From Gottschalkiaceae bacterium SANA (lineage in GTDB: Bacteria > Bacillota > Clostridia > Tissierellales > GPF-1), in NCBI GenBank assembly GCA_036323355.1, contig AP028876.1, positions 3,410,001 to 3,474,000 of the forward strand: a stretch of DNA of 64,000 nt, in the 5' to 3' direction. The position numbers and the translations under genes were made by a program. Shown here in pieces: positions 1-8,854 of this stretch; the first letter of the stretch is position 1, and each line of letters opens with the position of its first letter. The notes beneath the pieces are model-generated. The model saw nothing but the letters and a program-made list of their open reading frames with translations. It was not told where the DNA came from and did not search any database.

Positions 1-92
1 TGTGATATTTTGGGATGATCAGCAATGACACGGGAAACCGTCGAGGGGGAAACCCCCGCCATTTTTGCAACATCTTTTATTGTAGTCGGCAT
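1..92 (-). CDS. LacI-family transcriptional regulator, N-terminal fragment (runs off left edge)
   Basis: Only the first 30 codons are present; the gene continues beyond position 1. The visible residues form the classic LacI/GalR helix-turn-helix: MPTTIKDVAKMAGVS followed by PSTVSRVI, with the TVSRV recognition helix. The start codon at 92 sits behind a good GGAGGAT ribosome-binding site, and a TATAAT-like -10 box lies at 123-128 on the minus strand. Proteins of this family are sugar- or nucleoside-responsive repressors. The effector domain is outside the window, so the ligand cannot be judged. Confidence 0.85.
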   Translation of the reverse strand, partial: MPTTIKDVAKMAGVSPSTVSRVIADHPKIS

Positions 93-154
93 AATTTATC
101 CTCCGTGGTACCGTTTGCACTCATTATACCATGCATTCGTTTCTCCACAAAACA

Positions 155-177
155 AAAACTCCGGAAGCCCGGAGTTT
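155..177 (-). terminator. Intrinsic terminator after the aldo/keto reductase gene
   Basis: An inverted repeat AAACTCCGG / CCGGAGTTT with a 5-base loop is followed on the minus strand by a T-rich tract. It lies 3 bases past the stop of the aldo/keto reductase gene and before the promoter of the LacI-type gene. Confidence 0.75.
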
Positions 178-180
178 CAA

Positions 181-1320
181 TTATTCACCAAATGCCGCAA
201 TGACTTTCTTCAATTCCTTTCGAATCTCAATTGCCTGCGGACAATGGGATTCGCAAAGTCCACATTCCACGCAATTCGAAGCTGCTTGAGAACTTCCTAG
301 AAATTTAAGATAGTTGTTCTTCGCACCCTCTTGGTCCGAAAAGAGAAACGCATTGTTATAATACTCAAAACATCCTGGAATATCGACGCCATGCGGGCAA
401 GGAAGGCAATATTTGCACCCCGTACAATCCACCTGGATCTTTTCATGCAAGATTTCTTGAACCTCTTTAAGAATATCAAGGTCCTCTTTCGACAAATTAC
501 CAACTTGCCCGCGTTTTGCCGTCTCCACATTCTCCATAATTTGATCCAGATTCGACATGCCACTTAAAACCAAACTAACTTCTGGACGGTTCCACAGATA
601 GCGAAGTCCCCATGCCGCAGCGGTTTTCTTCTCTTTACTCGTTTCAAACAGCGCCGTCGCCTCGGGTGGAAGGCTATCTACCAAGCGTCCGCCCCGCAAA
701 GGCTCCATCACAATCACACTGAGTCCATGGCTGGCTGCAAATTCCAATCCTTCCATTCCTGCTTGATAGTTTTCATCCAGATAATTGAGTTGAATCTGAC
801 AGAATTCCCAAGGATAAGCCTCAATAATTTCCTGAAAGAGATCAAAGCTGTCATGGAAGGAGAATCCCACATGACGGACCTTCCCCGATGCCAAGGCTGC
901 ATCTAAAAAATCAAAAATACCATGCTCTTTCACTTGTGCCCATAATTTTTTCGTTAAGGTGTGCACCAAATAATAATCGATATGATCCGTTTGCAATCGT
1001 TCCAATTGTTGATCCAAATACTTGTCCATATCTTGGCGGGAATGAATCAGCCAGCTTGGCAATTTCGTCGCCAAATGAATCTGATCCCGAATCCCCAGGG
1101 CCTGAATCGCCCGCCCTACCACAGGCTCGCTCATCCCCCCATGGTAGGGCCAAGCTGTATCGATATAATTCACTCCACCTTCAACGGCCGCCCTCATCAT
1201 TTCCTGGACTTGTTTTTCATCAATTTCTTTCGTGCTTTCCCCTTGTAAAGGGAACCGCATACACCCCAAACCCAAAACAGAAACCGATGCATGATTTCTT
1301 CCAAATGCTCTATTCTCCAT
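181..1320 (-). CDS. Aldo/keto reductase with C-terminal 4Fe-4S cluster domain
   Basis: A 379-residue protein of the iron-sulfur subclass of aldo/keto reductases. The N-terminal TIM barrel shows the family tetrad: Asp and Tyr in DTAWPYHGG, Lys in HLATKLPSW and His in YYLVHTL. The C-terminal 100 residues carry cysteine clusters CTGCKYCLPCPHG and CVECGLCESHCPQ, typical of one or two 4Fe-4S clusters. Such proteins are common in anaerobic Firmicutes; their substrate is generally unknown, and the clusters suggest electron transfer from ferredoxin or a flavoprotein. The start overlaps the end of the upstream GNAT gene by 11 bases, so the two are probably co-translated. A terminator follows directly. 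Confidence 0.9.
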   Translation of the reverse strand: MENRAFGRNHASVSVLGLGCMRFPLQGESTKEIDEKQVQEMMRAAVEGGVNYIDTAWPYHGGMSEPVVGRAIQALGIRDQIHLATKLPSWLIHSRQDMDKYLDQQLERLQTDHIDYYLVHTLTKKLWAQVKEHGIFDFLDAALASGKVRHVGFSFHDSFDLFQEIIEAYPWEFCQIQLNYLDENYQAGMEGLEFAASHGLSVIVMEPLRGGRLVDSLPPEATALFETSKEKKTAAAWGLRYLWNRPEVSLVLSGMSNLDQIMENVETAKRGQVGNLSKEDLDILKEVQEILHEKIQVDCTGCKYCLPCPHGVDIPGCFEYYNNAFLFSDQEGAKNNYLKFLGSSQAASNCVECGLCESHCPQAIEIRKELKKVIAAFGE

Positions 1321-1885
1321 CTTTCCACTCCCCTTTCCACTCTTCTCTTACAATCGCATAGTGAATATGATCTTCCCACTTCCCATAAATATTCAAGTAT
1401 CGTTTTGCAAGGCCTTCTTGTCGAAAGCCTAATTTCTCCACCACACGGCGGCTGGCCAAATTCCTTGGCATCACGTTCGCTTCAATCCGATGCAGATGAA
1501 GACGATCAAAAGCAAGGGGGATGGCCTCCCTCAAAGCCTCTGTCATCAAGCCTTTCCGCTCACAATCCTGATCCAAGCGATAGCCTAAAAAACAAGATTG
1601 AAAGGCACCACGTACCACATTGGCAAAACGAATGGAACCAATCACCCGCTGTGGCTTGCTCTTTTCAAAAAGCCACAGCCGCAAGGACTTTTCTTCCTTC
1701 CACTCCAAAAAATCATTTTTCATGACCTCTCTCTGCTTGGCCTTTGTGTAAAATATATCCGGCTGAATCGGCTCAAAGGGGGCTAAAAATGACTTGTTCC
1801 GTTGGAAGTAGGAAACGATTTCTGATAGGTCCTCAACGACTCCTGTTTTCAAAATCATGCGTTCTGTCTCAATTTGTATGGTCAT
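1310..1885 (-). CDS. GNAT-family N-acetyltransferase (RimJ/RimL type)
   Basis: About 191 residues from the ATG at 1885, which is preceded by GGGAGGG at good spacing; a longer reading from 1912 lacks a ribosome-binding site. The protein opens with IETERMILK, the typical start of the Acetyltransf_3 (RimJ/RimL) group, and has the acetyl-CoA loop region around CERKGLMTEAL and the late motif N-x-ASRRVVEKLGF. The family acetylates N-terminal amines of ribosomal proteins or small molecules using acetyl-CoA in the cytoplasm. It overlaps the end of the upstream c-di-GMP gene by 17 bases and the following reductase by 11, so the three genes look like one transcript. The actual substrate is unknown. Confidence 0.85.
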   Translation of the reverse strand: MTIQIETERMILKTGVVEDLSEIVSYFQRNKSFLAPFEPIQPDIFYTKAKQREVMKNDFLEWKEEKSLRLWLFEKSKPQRVIGSIRFANVVRGAFQSCFLGYRLDQDCERKGLMTEALREAIPLAFDRLHLHRIEANVMPRNLASRRVVEKLGFRQEGLAKRYLNIYGKWEDHIHYAIVREEWKGEWKDGE

Positions 1886-4800
1886 TGCTGCCCTCCCTGT
1901 GCATCTTATCAATTAAGCGAATCAAGGCTTCAATTTTCATCGGTCTCGCATAATAATAACCTTGAAGCAAACACTTCATTTCTGTCAAGAACTCCGCTTC
2001 AGCCTCCATCTCAACCCCTTCAGCAACCAATTGATATCCAAATTGCTTAGAGAGCATCACTATGGATTGAAGAATCTCACGGTTTTCTGGATTTTGATCA
2101 ATTTCATGGACAAAGTACTGATCTACCTTTAAAATATCGGCCGAAATCTTGCTTAATTGCGCAAGGTTGGCATATCCCTGACCAAAGTCATCAATGGCAA
2201 TTTGAACACCCTCCTGACGGGCATCTCGCAAGAAATCATCAATCTGCATGCCGTTTGTAAAGGGTAAGGTTTCCGTAAATTCCAGCACCAAACGTTCTGG
2301 AGCAATTTTATATTCTTTCAAGATTGCCTGAACCTCTTCAAAGAAATTTTTGACTTCCAATTGACTTAAGGATACATTTACGTGCATGGAAATCGACTCT
2401 GGCAGTTTTGTTAAATCTTTCATCGCTTGGCGAACGACAAAACGGCCAATGGGATGAATATAGCCCATGGCTTCTGCCAATGGAATAAATCGCAGTGGTG
2501 ATACAAGGCCTAGTTTCGGATGATCCCACCGGATCAAGGCTTCAACAGCGACAACCCTTTCTTGACTCCCATCAACAATCGGCTGATACTTCAAATAAAA
2601 CTCATTTTTCTCAATTCCTTGCTTCATCGACGTCATCAATTCATAACTATCATTGGCAAGAGCTTTCATGGTTTTCCGATAAGCAACAATTCGGTTTTTT
2701 TGGCTGCGCCGGCCAGAGGTCATGGCCAAGTCCGCACAAGTTAGGAGTTCTGGAATCCCCTTTGCATCCTTTGGATATCTGGCGGTTCCAACCGATGCAG
2801 TAACTTCCACTTCTTCTGCCCCAACCTGATAAGGTTTCTCAAACAAACCTTTAATTTTCAATAGCGATTCATTGCGTTCCTCATCACTCATATTAAAGTG
2901 ACAAATTGAGAACTCATCCCCACCCAATCTACTGATCAAAACATTGGGAAAAGCCAATTTGATCCGATTTGCGATTTGCTTAAATACCTCATCTCCAAAA
3001 TAATGCCCAAATCGATCATTCAAGACTTTCATATGATTCAAATTAAGCATATACAGAGTCGCTGAATCCGACTTAACAAGTTCTGCCTCGGCTTGTTCCA
3101 GGTAGGTAGACCGATTCAATAATCCCGTCAATCGATCCTTTTGAGACATTTCAATCAACAATCGTTCTTGCTGCTTTCGCTCTGTAATCTCTTCCATCAT
3201 TCCCACATAGTTAAGCACCTCTTGCTGATCAAATACTGCAAATATCGAAAAGGAAAACACGCGATAGTTTTCTGCTTCTTTGAATGATAATTCTCCTGCC
3301 CAATATCCTTCAGCTTCTAGCTCTTCCCAAATTCCTTCGCTCCCTGATAAAGGTTCAAGAGCCAGTCGTATGGAAACCCCCATCAACCGCTCTCTCTTAC
3401 GTTGAACCAAATCCAGGAAGGATTGATTCATCCAGACTAGACCCAATTGGCGATCAGCAATCAAAATACTGTTTCGATTAGACTCCAAAGTCTGCTTATA
3501 GACCGATAAAACTTGCTCCAATTTTTTTTCATGGCTTTCATCCGAAAACAAAACATAAGCGCCCAATTTTTGTTCTTCATCTACAATCAAATTCAAGTGT
3601 GCGCGGAGAAACGGATAATCTACCAGTTTATATTCATCCGGTTGAGTTTCAACCCACTGACCAATCACTTGATTCAGTTGAGGATTACCTGAAATTTTTT
3701 CCAGGTTGAACATCTTCAAAAAGGGACGATTGCTCTGCACAATTCGATTCATATCATCTAAAATGACAACCGGAAATTTTACAGCTTCAAAGAATGATAA
3801 AAACCGCAAGTTTTTTTCATGAAGCAGATTCCCAGTCTTCGACTTCATTCGCAACCATACAGAAAGAAAGACAAGTACGACCACTCCAAGAATCGCAAGG
3901 CCCATTATCAGATAAAAAAGTTCTCGATAAGCATCAGAAAAGGGAATCGGCTTGTACAAAATTTCACTGCCCACTGGCAATTGTTTTTCCTTGAGTAGAA
4001 ACCGTTCCAACTCTCGATGATCAAACTGATAGCGATTGCTTTCTTCTCCATCCAAAATCGGAAAGGATTCGATGGCTTCTCCATCCAAAATTGCAAGGGC
4101 TCGTTTTGCAGTTTCTTGCCCATAGGCTGTGTAGTCGATCACCTTGCCGCCTAAGGTACCCTGTCCCAGTCCAAATTCATAGGGACTGAAAACCGGTGCC
4201 GTCTGCTGTCTCATCAAAGACATCACCTCATTAAAATCTCGGCGACTTCCCTCACGATCCAGGTAGGAAGACAATAAAAAAATCACGTCATTTCCCTGTA
4301 CGGTCTGCAATTCATCCTCAATCTCTAAAAAAGTAAGCTCTGATGATCGAATCTCCCGGGTTAGAATCTCTGGAAATTTCTTTAACGCTTGCGCAAATGA
4401 TTCATATTCCGCAATCCCCGTTGGGGTTTGATCCCGTAATACAATCAATTCATCCATGCGGGGAAAAAGCTCCGAAATCAAGGCCAATTGCGCCTCCATG
4501 GATGGTCGCTCAATGATCCCCGTAATATGTGTACAGTTCTCTATTGCATCGGCCAACTCTTGAGAATTAACGCCCATAAATAAAATTGGCAAGGGTCCGA
4601 ATAAAGACATATGAGTATCGGCTACAAATTGAAGTGCATTGTCATCTGAAACAACAATCAAGTCATAGGCTTCCCGAGTCTCCAGCTTATAAGCAAGCAT
4701 CTCATAAAACTGAGTCACGTACTTTTCATCGTAGATCCGCTTGGTATCCATAAATTCTGTATGAAGGGTTACCTGGGACTCTTGAAAACCCATTTCCAAG

Positions 4801-4970
4801 CCATTTAAAAAGCGTTCAGTTGTTGGAAAATCCAGGCTATATGAAAACAAAACCAAGATACGTGGAGGATCCTCCAACACACTCTCAGTATCCAATCCCC
4901 AAGTTTCTGATGGCATCAAAAGAAAAAGGCAAATCATCCATGCCAAAACTATTTTTTTAAATTTTTTCAT
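1869..4970 (-). CDS. Membrane c-di-GMP enzyme: ABC-type sensor domain, PAS, GGDEF, EAL
   Basis: About 1033 residues from the ATG at 4970, chosen because GGGAGGTGG lies just upstream. Order of parts: signal or anchor segment; a roughly 330-residue extracytoplasmic region resembling the ABC-transporter substrate-binding (PF04392) fold (RILVLFSYS near the start, LPILFMGVN later); a transmembrane helix at about residue 360-380; two PAS-like regions; a GGDEF domain with intact RLGGDEF near residue 684; and an EAL domain with VEALIRW near 811 and DDFGQGYANL. Both catalytic signatures look intact, so it may make c-di-GMP, degrade it, or use one domain for regulation. The extracellular fold suggests it senses a small solute. 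It heads a run with the GNAT and reductase genes. Confidence 0.9.
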   Translation of the reverse strand: MKKFKKIVLAWMICLFLLMPSETWGLDTESVLEDPPRILVLFSYSLDFPTTERFLNGLEMGFQESQVTLHTEFMDTKRIYDEKYVTQFYEMLAYKLETREAYDLIVVSDDNALQFVADTHMSLFGPLPILFMGVNSQELADAIENCTHITGIIERPSMEAQLALISELFPRMDELIVLRDQTPTGIAEYESFAQALKKFPEILTREIRSSELTFLEIEDELQTVQGNDVIFLLSSYLDREGSRRDFNEVMSLMRQQTAPVFSPYEFGLGQGTLGGKVIDYTAYGQETAKRALAILDGEAIESFPILDGEESNRYQFDHRELERFLLKEKQLPVGSEILYKPIPFSDAYRELFYLIMGLAILGVVVLVFLSVWLRMKSKTGNLLHEKNLRFLSFFEAVKFPVVILDDMNRIVQSNRPFLKMFNLEKISGNPQLNQVIGQWVETQPDEYKLVDYPFLRAHLNLIVDEEQKLGAYVLFSDESHEKKLEQVLSVYKQTLESNRNSILIADRQLGLVWMNQSFLDLVQRKRERLMGVSIRLALEPLSGSEGIWEELEAEGYWAGELSFKEAENYRVFSFSIFAVFDQQEVLNYVGMMEEITERKQQERLLIEMSQKDRLTGLLNRSTYLEQAEAELVKSDSATLYMLNLNHMKVLNDRFGHYFGDEVFKQIANRIKLAFPNVLISRLGGDEFSICHFNMSDEERNESLLKIKGLFEKPYQVGAEEVEVTASVGTARYPKDAKGIPELLTCADLAMTSGRRSQKNRIVAYRKTMKALANDSYELMTSMKQGIEKNEFYLKYQPIVDGSQERVVAVEALIRWDHPKLGLVSPLRFIPLAEAMGYIHPIGRFVVRQAMKDLTKLPESISMHVNVSLSQLEVKNFFEEVQAILKEYKIAPERLVLEFTETLPFTNGMQIDDFLRDARQEGVQIAIDDFGQGYANLAQLSKISADILKVDQYFVHEIDQNPENREILQSIVMLSKQFGYQLVAEGVEMEAEAEFLTEMKCLLQGYYYARPMKIEALIRLIDKMHREGSNDHTN

Positions 4971-5027
4971 TTTGCCACCTCCCAATCCATTATATCAAAT
5001 ATGTACCCCACAGAATTCATGAACGAC

Positions 5028-5061
5028 AAAAAAAGCACCCGGAATAATCCGGATGCTTTTT
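5028..5061 (-). terminator. Intrinsic terminator after the six-domain rhodanese gene
   Basis: A hairpin of GCA-x-CCGGA pairing with TCCGG-x-TGC, flanked by an A-run on the plus strand that reads as a T-run on the minus strand. It lies 20 bases past the rhodanese stop codon. Confidence 0.75.
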
Positions 5062-5082
5062 GTAAATTTTAATATTCGTGAA

Positions 5083-7671
5083 TTATTGAACGATTTCGAA
5101 TCCGTCTTGATTGGACCAGCCAAGAGGAGCATTTGATTCCATTCCCATGCCGCCATTCAATGATACCGCATCAAATCCCAACAATCGAAGTCCTGCAGTT
5201 GCTTGTCCAGCAGTTTGTCCTGTGTAGCAGTAGACAACCACTTTTTTCGCGTCTGTCGGAATTGTGTTGAATGATTTTTCCATGCCAGCACCCCAAGGAA
5301 TATTGTTTGCACCTTGAATATGTCCTGCAGCAAAATCTTTTGCAGATCGGATGGAAAGAATATAATCGTCTTTTCCTTCTTCCATGTTTGCCTTCAAATC
5401 AGCTTCAGAAACCTTGTAGTTCTTCCACTTTTTATCAGCCACATCGGCAAGACCATTATAATATGCAGTCAATGCCTCTTGAATTGATGGCTCAATTGGT
5501 GTTGCCGCATTAAATGTTGCGACCTCAGTTGTTGTTGCCGCTTCAACGCCTTCAACTTTTGAGATACCGAAGTTCCAACCCAGGTTGACGCTTCGCGCAT
5601 TGAATCCGGCTAGGTTTAATGTCATTACCGCTTGTCCAGCTGTTTGGCCAGAGTAGCAATAAACAAATACGGGTTTGTCGTTAGGGATTGTCGCCAATTG
5701 CTCTGCAATTGGAGCGCCCCAAGGAATGTTAACTGCGCCAATTGCATGGCCTTCTGCGTATGCATCCGGCTGACGAATATCAACAATCGTCATTTCCTCG
5801 CCTGCTTTTACCATTTCAACAAAATCAGCTTGACCGATCTTGTTGTTATTAGCTGGCAAATTCGCGAAATAACTCATCACACCTTGCTCTACAACAGTCC
5901 CTGTAACAACTGGCTTCTCATTGTTTGCCCAACCGAGAGGAGCATTTGACTCCATGCCCATGCCGCCATTCAATGAAACCGCATCGTAACCCATCAAACG
6001 AAGGGCTGCAGTTGTTTGACCAGCAGTTTGTCCGGTGTAGCAGTATACAACGATCTTTGTATCCATTGGAAGACGATCAAATTGTTTTTCCATTCCAGCG
6101 CCCCATGAAATTAGGTCTGCGCCTTCAATATGACCTTCCGCGTAAGCAGAAGCCGCTCGGATTGACAAAAGTTTGAAATCTTCGCCTGCAGCCATCATGG
6201 CTTCCAAGTTATCTTCCGATACCTTATAGTTTTTCCATTGCGTATCCGCCACGTCAGCAAGACCATTGTAATATGCAGTCAGTGCTTCTTGTACAGATGG
6301 ATCAATTGCTGTTACCGCACCAGCAAACTCAGCTGCATCGGTTACAGTAACTGCATCAACGCCTTCAACTTTTGAAATACCGAAGTTCCAACCCAAGTTG
6401 ACGCTTCGTGCATTGAATCCAGCTAGGTTTAATGTCATTACCGCTTGTCCAGCTGTTTGGCCAGAGTAGCAGTAAACAAATACGGGCTTGTCATTAGGAA
6501 TATTGGCTAGGTTTTCAGCAATCGCTGATCCCCAAGGAATATTCACTGCACCTTCAACATGACCTTCTGCATAGGCATCCGGCTGACGAATATCCAAAAT
6601 TGTCATTTCTTCGCCGGCTTTTACAAGTTCAACAAAATCCGCTTGACCAATCTTGTAGTTATTGGCTGGCAAGTTCTCAAAGTATGCTTTCACCTGTGCT
6701 GAAAGATCCATGCTTACAACTGGCTTTTCTTGGTTGGCCCATCCTAGAGGAGCGTTTGAGGCCATGCCCATGCCACCATTCAATGATACTGCGTCATAGC
6801 CCAACAAACGTAGACCCGCTACTGTTTGACCTGCAGTTTGTCCGGTGTAGCAGTATACGACGATTTTCTTGTCCATAGGAAGCATGGAGAAATTCTCTTG
6901 CATGCCAGCGCCCCAAGACATTCTTTCCGCGCCTTGAATATGACCAGCTTTATAAACATCTTCTCCGCGAATTGACAAAAGATAAAAATCTTCGTCGGCT
7001 TGAATCATCGCTTCCAAGTTGTCTTCAGACACTTTGTAGTTTTTCCATTGGGTATCTTTAACATCAGCAAGGCCTGCGTAGTATGCAGTCAATGCTTCTT
7101 GTACTGCTGGTTCAATTTCTGTAACTGCGCCTGCAAATTCTGCAACGTCAGTCGTTGTTGCCGCATCAACGCCTTCAACTTTTGAGATTCCGAAGTTCCA
7201 ACCCAAGTTGACGCTTCGTGCGTTAAATCCAGCTAGATTTAACGTCATCACCGCTTGTCCGGCTGTTTGGCCTGAGTAGCAGTAGATAAATACAGGTTTG
7301 TCATTAGGAATATTGACTAGGTTTTCTGCAATTGGATCACCCCAAGGAATGTTGACAGCGCCTTGAATATGACCTTCTGCATAGGCATCCGGTTGACGGA
7401 TATCTAAAACAGTCATTGACTCTCCAGCTTTTACCAGATCAACGAAATCCGCTTGACCGATTTTATTGTTGTTTGCTGGCAAGTTTGCGAAGTATGCATT
7501 TACTGCCGCATCTAAGTCAAAATCTGCTGTGGGTTCTGTTGCTGGTTCGGACGTTTCTTCTGTAAGATCCATTGATGCTGCTTCTGGTTCTTCAGTCGCT
7601 GCACATCCCGCTAAAGAAAATGCTAGTACCAAAACCAAAAGCAAAGAAAGCAATCTTGAATTTTTTTTCAT
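5083..7671 (-). CDS. Secreted lipoprotein with six rhodanese domains
   Basis: An 862-residue lipoprotein: a signal peptide with lipobox LAGC (lipidated Cys about residue 23), an acidic Thr/Glu/Pro linker, then three tandem units of about 270 residues. Each unit has an A domain (LDIRQPDAYAEGH ... CYSGQTAG) and a B domain (LSIR ... CYTGQTAG). Active-site cysteines fall near residues 131, 274, 401, 544, 672 and 815, and all six loops are intact, so six working sulfurtransferase sites are possible. Rhodaneses move sulfane sulfur between thiosulfate or persulfides and thiols. The location outside the membrane suggests capture of extracellular sulfane sulfur. It lies 33 bases downstream of a second rhodanese lipoprotein gene, probably in one operon. 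Six catalytic copies in one chain is unusual; usual forms have one or two domains. Confidence 0.93.
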   Translation of the reverse strand: MKKNSRLLSLLLVLVLAFSLAGCAATEEPEAASMDLTEETSEPATEPTADFDLDAAVNAYFANLPANNNKIGQADFVDLVKAGESMTVLDIRQPDAYAEGHIQGAVNIPWGDPIAENLVNIPNDKPVFIYCYSGQTAGQAVMTLNLAGFNARSVNLGWNFGISKVEGVDAATTTDVAEFAGAVTEIEPAVQEALTAYYAGLADVKDTQWKNYKVSEDNLEAMIQADEDFYLLSIRGEDVYKAGHIQGAERMSWGAGMQENFSMLPMDKKIVVYCYTGQTAGQTVAGLRLLGYDAVSLNGGMGMASNAPLGWANQEKPVVSMDLSAQVKAYFENLPANNYKIGQADFVELVKAGEEMTILDIRQPDAYAEGHVEGAVNIPWGSAIAENLANIPNDKPVFVYCYSGQTAGQAVMTLNLAGFNARSVNLGWNFGISKVEGVDAVTVTDAAEFAGAVTAIDPSVQEALTAYYNGLADVADTQWKNYKVSEDNLEAMMAAGEDFKLLSIRAASAYAEGHIEGADLISWGAGMEKQFDRLPMDTKIVVYCYTGQTAGQTTAALRLMGYDAVSLNGGMGMESNAPLGWANNEKPVVTGTVVEQGVMSYFANLPANNNKIGQADFVEMVKAGEEMTIVDIRQPDAYAEGHAIGAVNIPWGAPIAEQLATIPNDKPVFVYCYSGQTAGQAVMTLNLAGFNARSVNLGWNFGISKVEGVEAATTTEVATFNAATPIEPSIQEALTAYYNGLADVADKKWKNYKVSEADLKANMEEGKDDYILSIRSAKDFAAGHIQGANNIPWGAGMEKSFNTIPTDAKKVVVYCYTGQTAGQATAGLRLLGFDAVSLNGGMGMESNAPLGWSNQDGFEIVQ
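5090..7510 (-). repeat. Three tandem ~810-base repeats coding for rhodanese pairs
   Basis: The stretch coding for NKIGQADFV recurs near 5820, 6632 and 7443, about 810 bases apart, and long parts between are nearly identical in DNA. The units diverge most in the linkers joining B to the next A domain. This is internal gene triplication of an A-B domain pair. Such repeats are prone to copy-number change and to assembly collapse. Confidence 0.85.
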
Positions 7672-7704
7672 CTTGTTCTCCCCTACCCTTTTTTTTACGA
7701 CTTT

Positions 7705-8613
7705 TTACGACGCATCTTGTGTAGTGATTGGAGCAGAAGCTTCTGGCTTTTCAACCACGCCTGTTGCTGACCATTCCAACCAAGCACCGTCATAGACTTT
7801 TACCTTTGTATAACCTGCTTCTTCCAAGAGCGCTGCTGTAACCGTTGCTCGATAAGAAGATTTGCAGTATGCAACCACTAATGTGTCTTTCTCAACCCCT
7901 AAATCTTTATAATTCAAAGAGATCGCTTGCGTATTTTTGAAGGTTCCGTCTGCATAATAGTTCTTGGTGTGTGGATACAAAACTGCACTCGTTACATAGC
8001 CTTCGCTATATTCTGCAGCTGATCTAACATCCAAGATGATACAATTTTCTTCTTCGCTGGCAATCAAAGCTTCCACTTCTTCTTTGGTCGCATAACGCTC
8101 TTTATCCAATTCTTGTGCTGTATAGGTCTTTGCTGCTGGTGATGGCACGTCCGCTGTTAAAGACAAGCCTGCCTTTACAATCGAAGCTTCTCCACCATTG
8201 ATCAATTTAACGTTTTCATGACCATAGGCTTTCATTGTCCACCAAACACGTCCCGCATACACGCTTCCCTTGTTATCATAAATTAATACTGTATCGGTTT
8301 CCGAAATTCCTTTGGCACCCAATACCTTTTCAACTTGCTCTTTTGGTGCAATCATCGCTTTTACAGGCTCCGAGATTGTCAACTCTGAAGGATCCAAATG
8401 AATGGCTCCTTGCAAGTGACCCTTTGCGTACTCTTCTGCAGTTCGCGCATCGACAACAACAACGTTTCCTTGTTCCATCAATGTCGCAATCTCGCTTGCC
8501 TCAACGATGTTTGTACCATTTTCATAGGTCGTTTTCGCTGCACATCCGGCGAATGCCCCCATTACAAGCACAGCTACCAAAAATAGCAACCCTAATTTCC
8601 AATGGTTTTTCAT
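7705..8613 (-). CDS. Two-domain rhodanese (thiosulfate sulfurtransferase) lipoprotein
   Basis: About 302 residues from the ATG at 8613, which follows GGGAGG; the longer reading to 8649 has no ribosome-binding site. A signal peptide with lipobox AFAGC anchors it outside the membrane. The N-terminal rhodanese domain (VVVDARTAEEY) has YDNKGSVYA where the active-site loop would be, so no catalytic Cys. The C-terminal domain (ILDVRSAAEY) has an intact YCKSSYRA loop. This inactive-plus-active layout is that of classical thiosulfate sulfurtransferases, which pass thiosulfate sulfane sulfur to cyanide or thiol acceptors. It is the first gene of a pair with the six-domain rhodanese. Confidence 0.92.
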   Translation of the reverse strand: MKNHWKLGLLFLVAVLVMGAFAGCAAKTTYENGTNIVEASEIATLMEQGNVVVVDARTAEEYAKGHLQGAIHLDPSELTISEPVKAMIAPKEQVEKVLGAKGISETDTVLIYDNKGSVYAGRVWWTMKAYGHENVKLINGGEASIVKAGLSLTADVPSPAAKTYTAQELDKERYATKEEVEALIASEEENCIILDVRSAAEYSEGYVTSAVLYPHTKNYYADGTFKNTQAISLNYKDLGVEKDTLVVAYCKSSYRATVTAALLEEAGYTKVKVYDGAWLEWSATGVVEKPEASAPITTQDAS

Positions 8614-8758
8614 CTGTTGAACCTCCCCATTTTGCATTTCTATAGACATTCCTTTAGTCGATTGAGAGATCGTTAAAGTGCCTTACATTCATGCAAAAAA
8701 GATTGTTAATTTTTTTTCAATCCAATAACATTATACCTGACGATACGTGATAATTGCC

Positions 8759-8820
8759 ATAAGCTTTGCTTATTCAACATAGTTTTATCAAATAGCGCTA
8801 TTTCACTTCTATTGTATAAT
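8759..8820 (+). promoter_or_regulatory. Promoter region with two palindromes before the GT39 gene
   Basis: A TATAAT box at 8815-8820 lies 35 bases before the start codon. Upstream are two perfect inverted repeats: ATAAGC-ttt-GCTTAT (8759-8773) and AAATAGCGCTATTT (8790-8803). The second overlaps the place where a -35 box would be, and no good -35 hexamer is seen, which fits control by a DNA-binding protein. The rhodanese pair starts on the other strand at 8613, so either gene could be the target. Confidence 0.5.
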
Positions 8821-8854
8821 GAAGAAAGAACACCTAGACAAAGGAGAAATACCC

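Noticed and set aside
888-1361. Overlapping frame opposite the aldo/keto reductase gene
   Set aside because: No ribosome-binding site and low-complexity, Pro/Ser/His-rich residues; it is an antisense shadow of a well-supported gene.
5083-7671. The tandem rhodanese repeats as an assembly error
   Set aside because: The units differ in linkers, in lengths by one residue and at many codons, so they are not simple duplicated reads. Repeat number may still need long reads.
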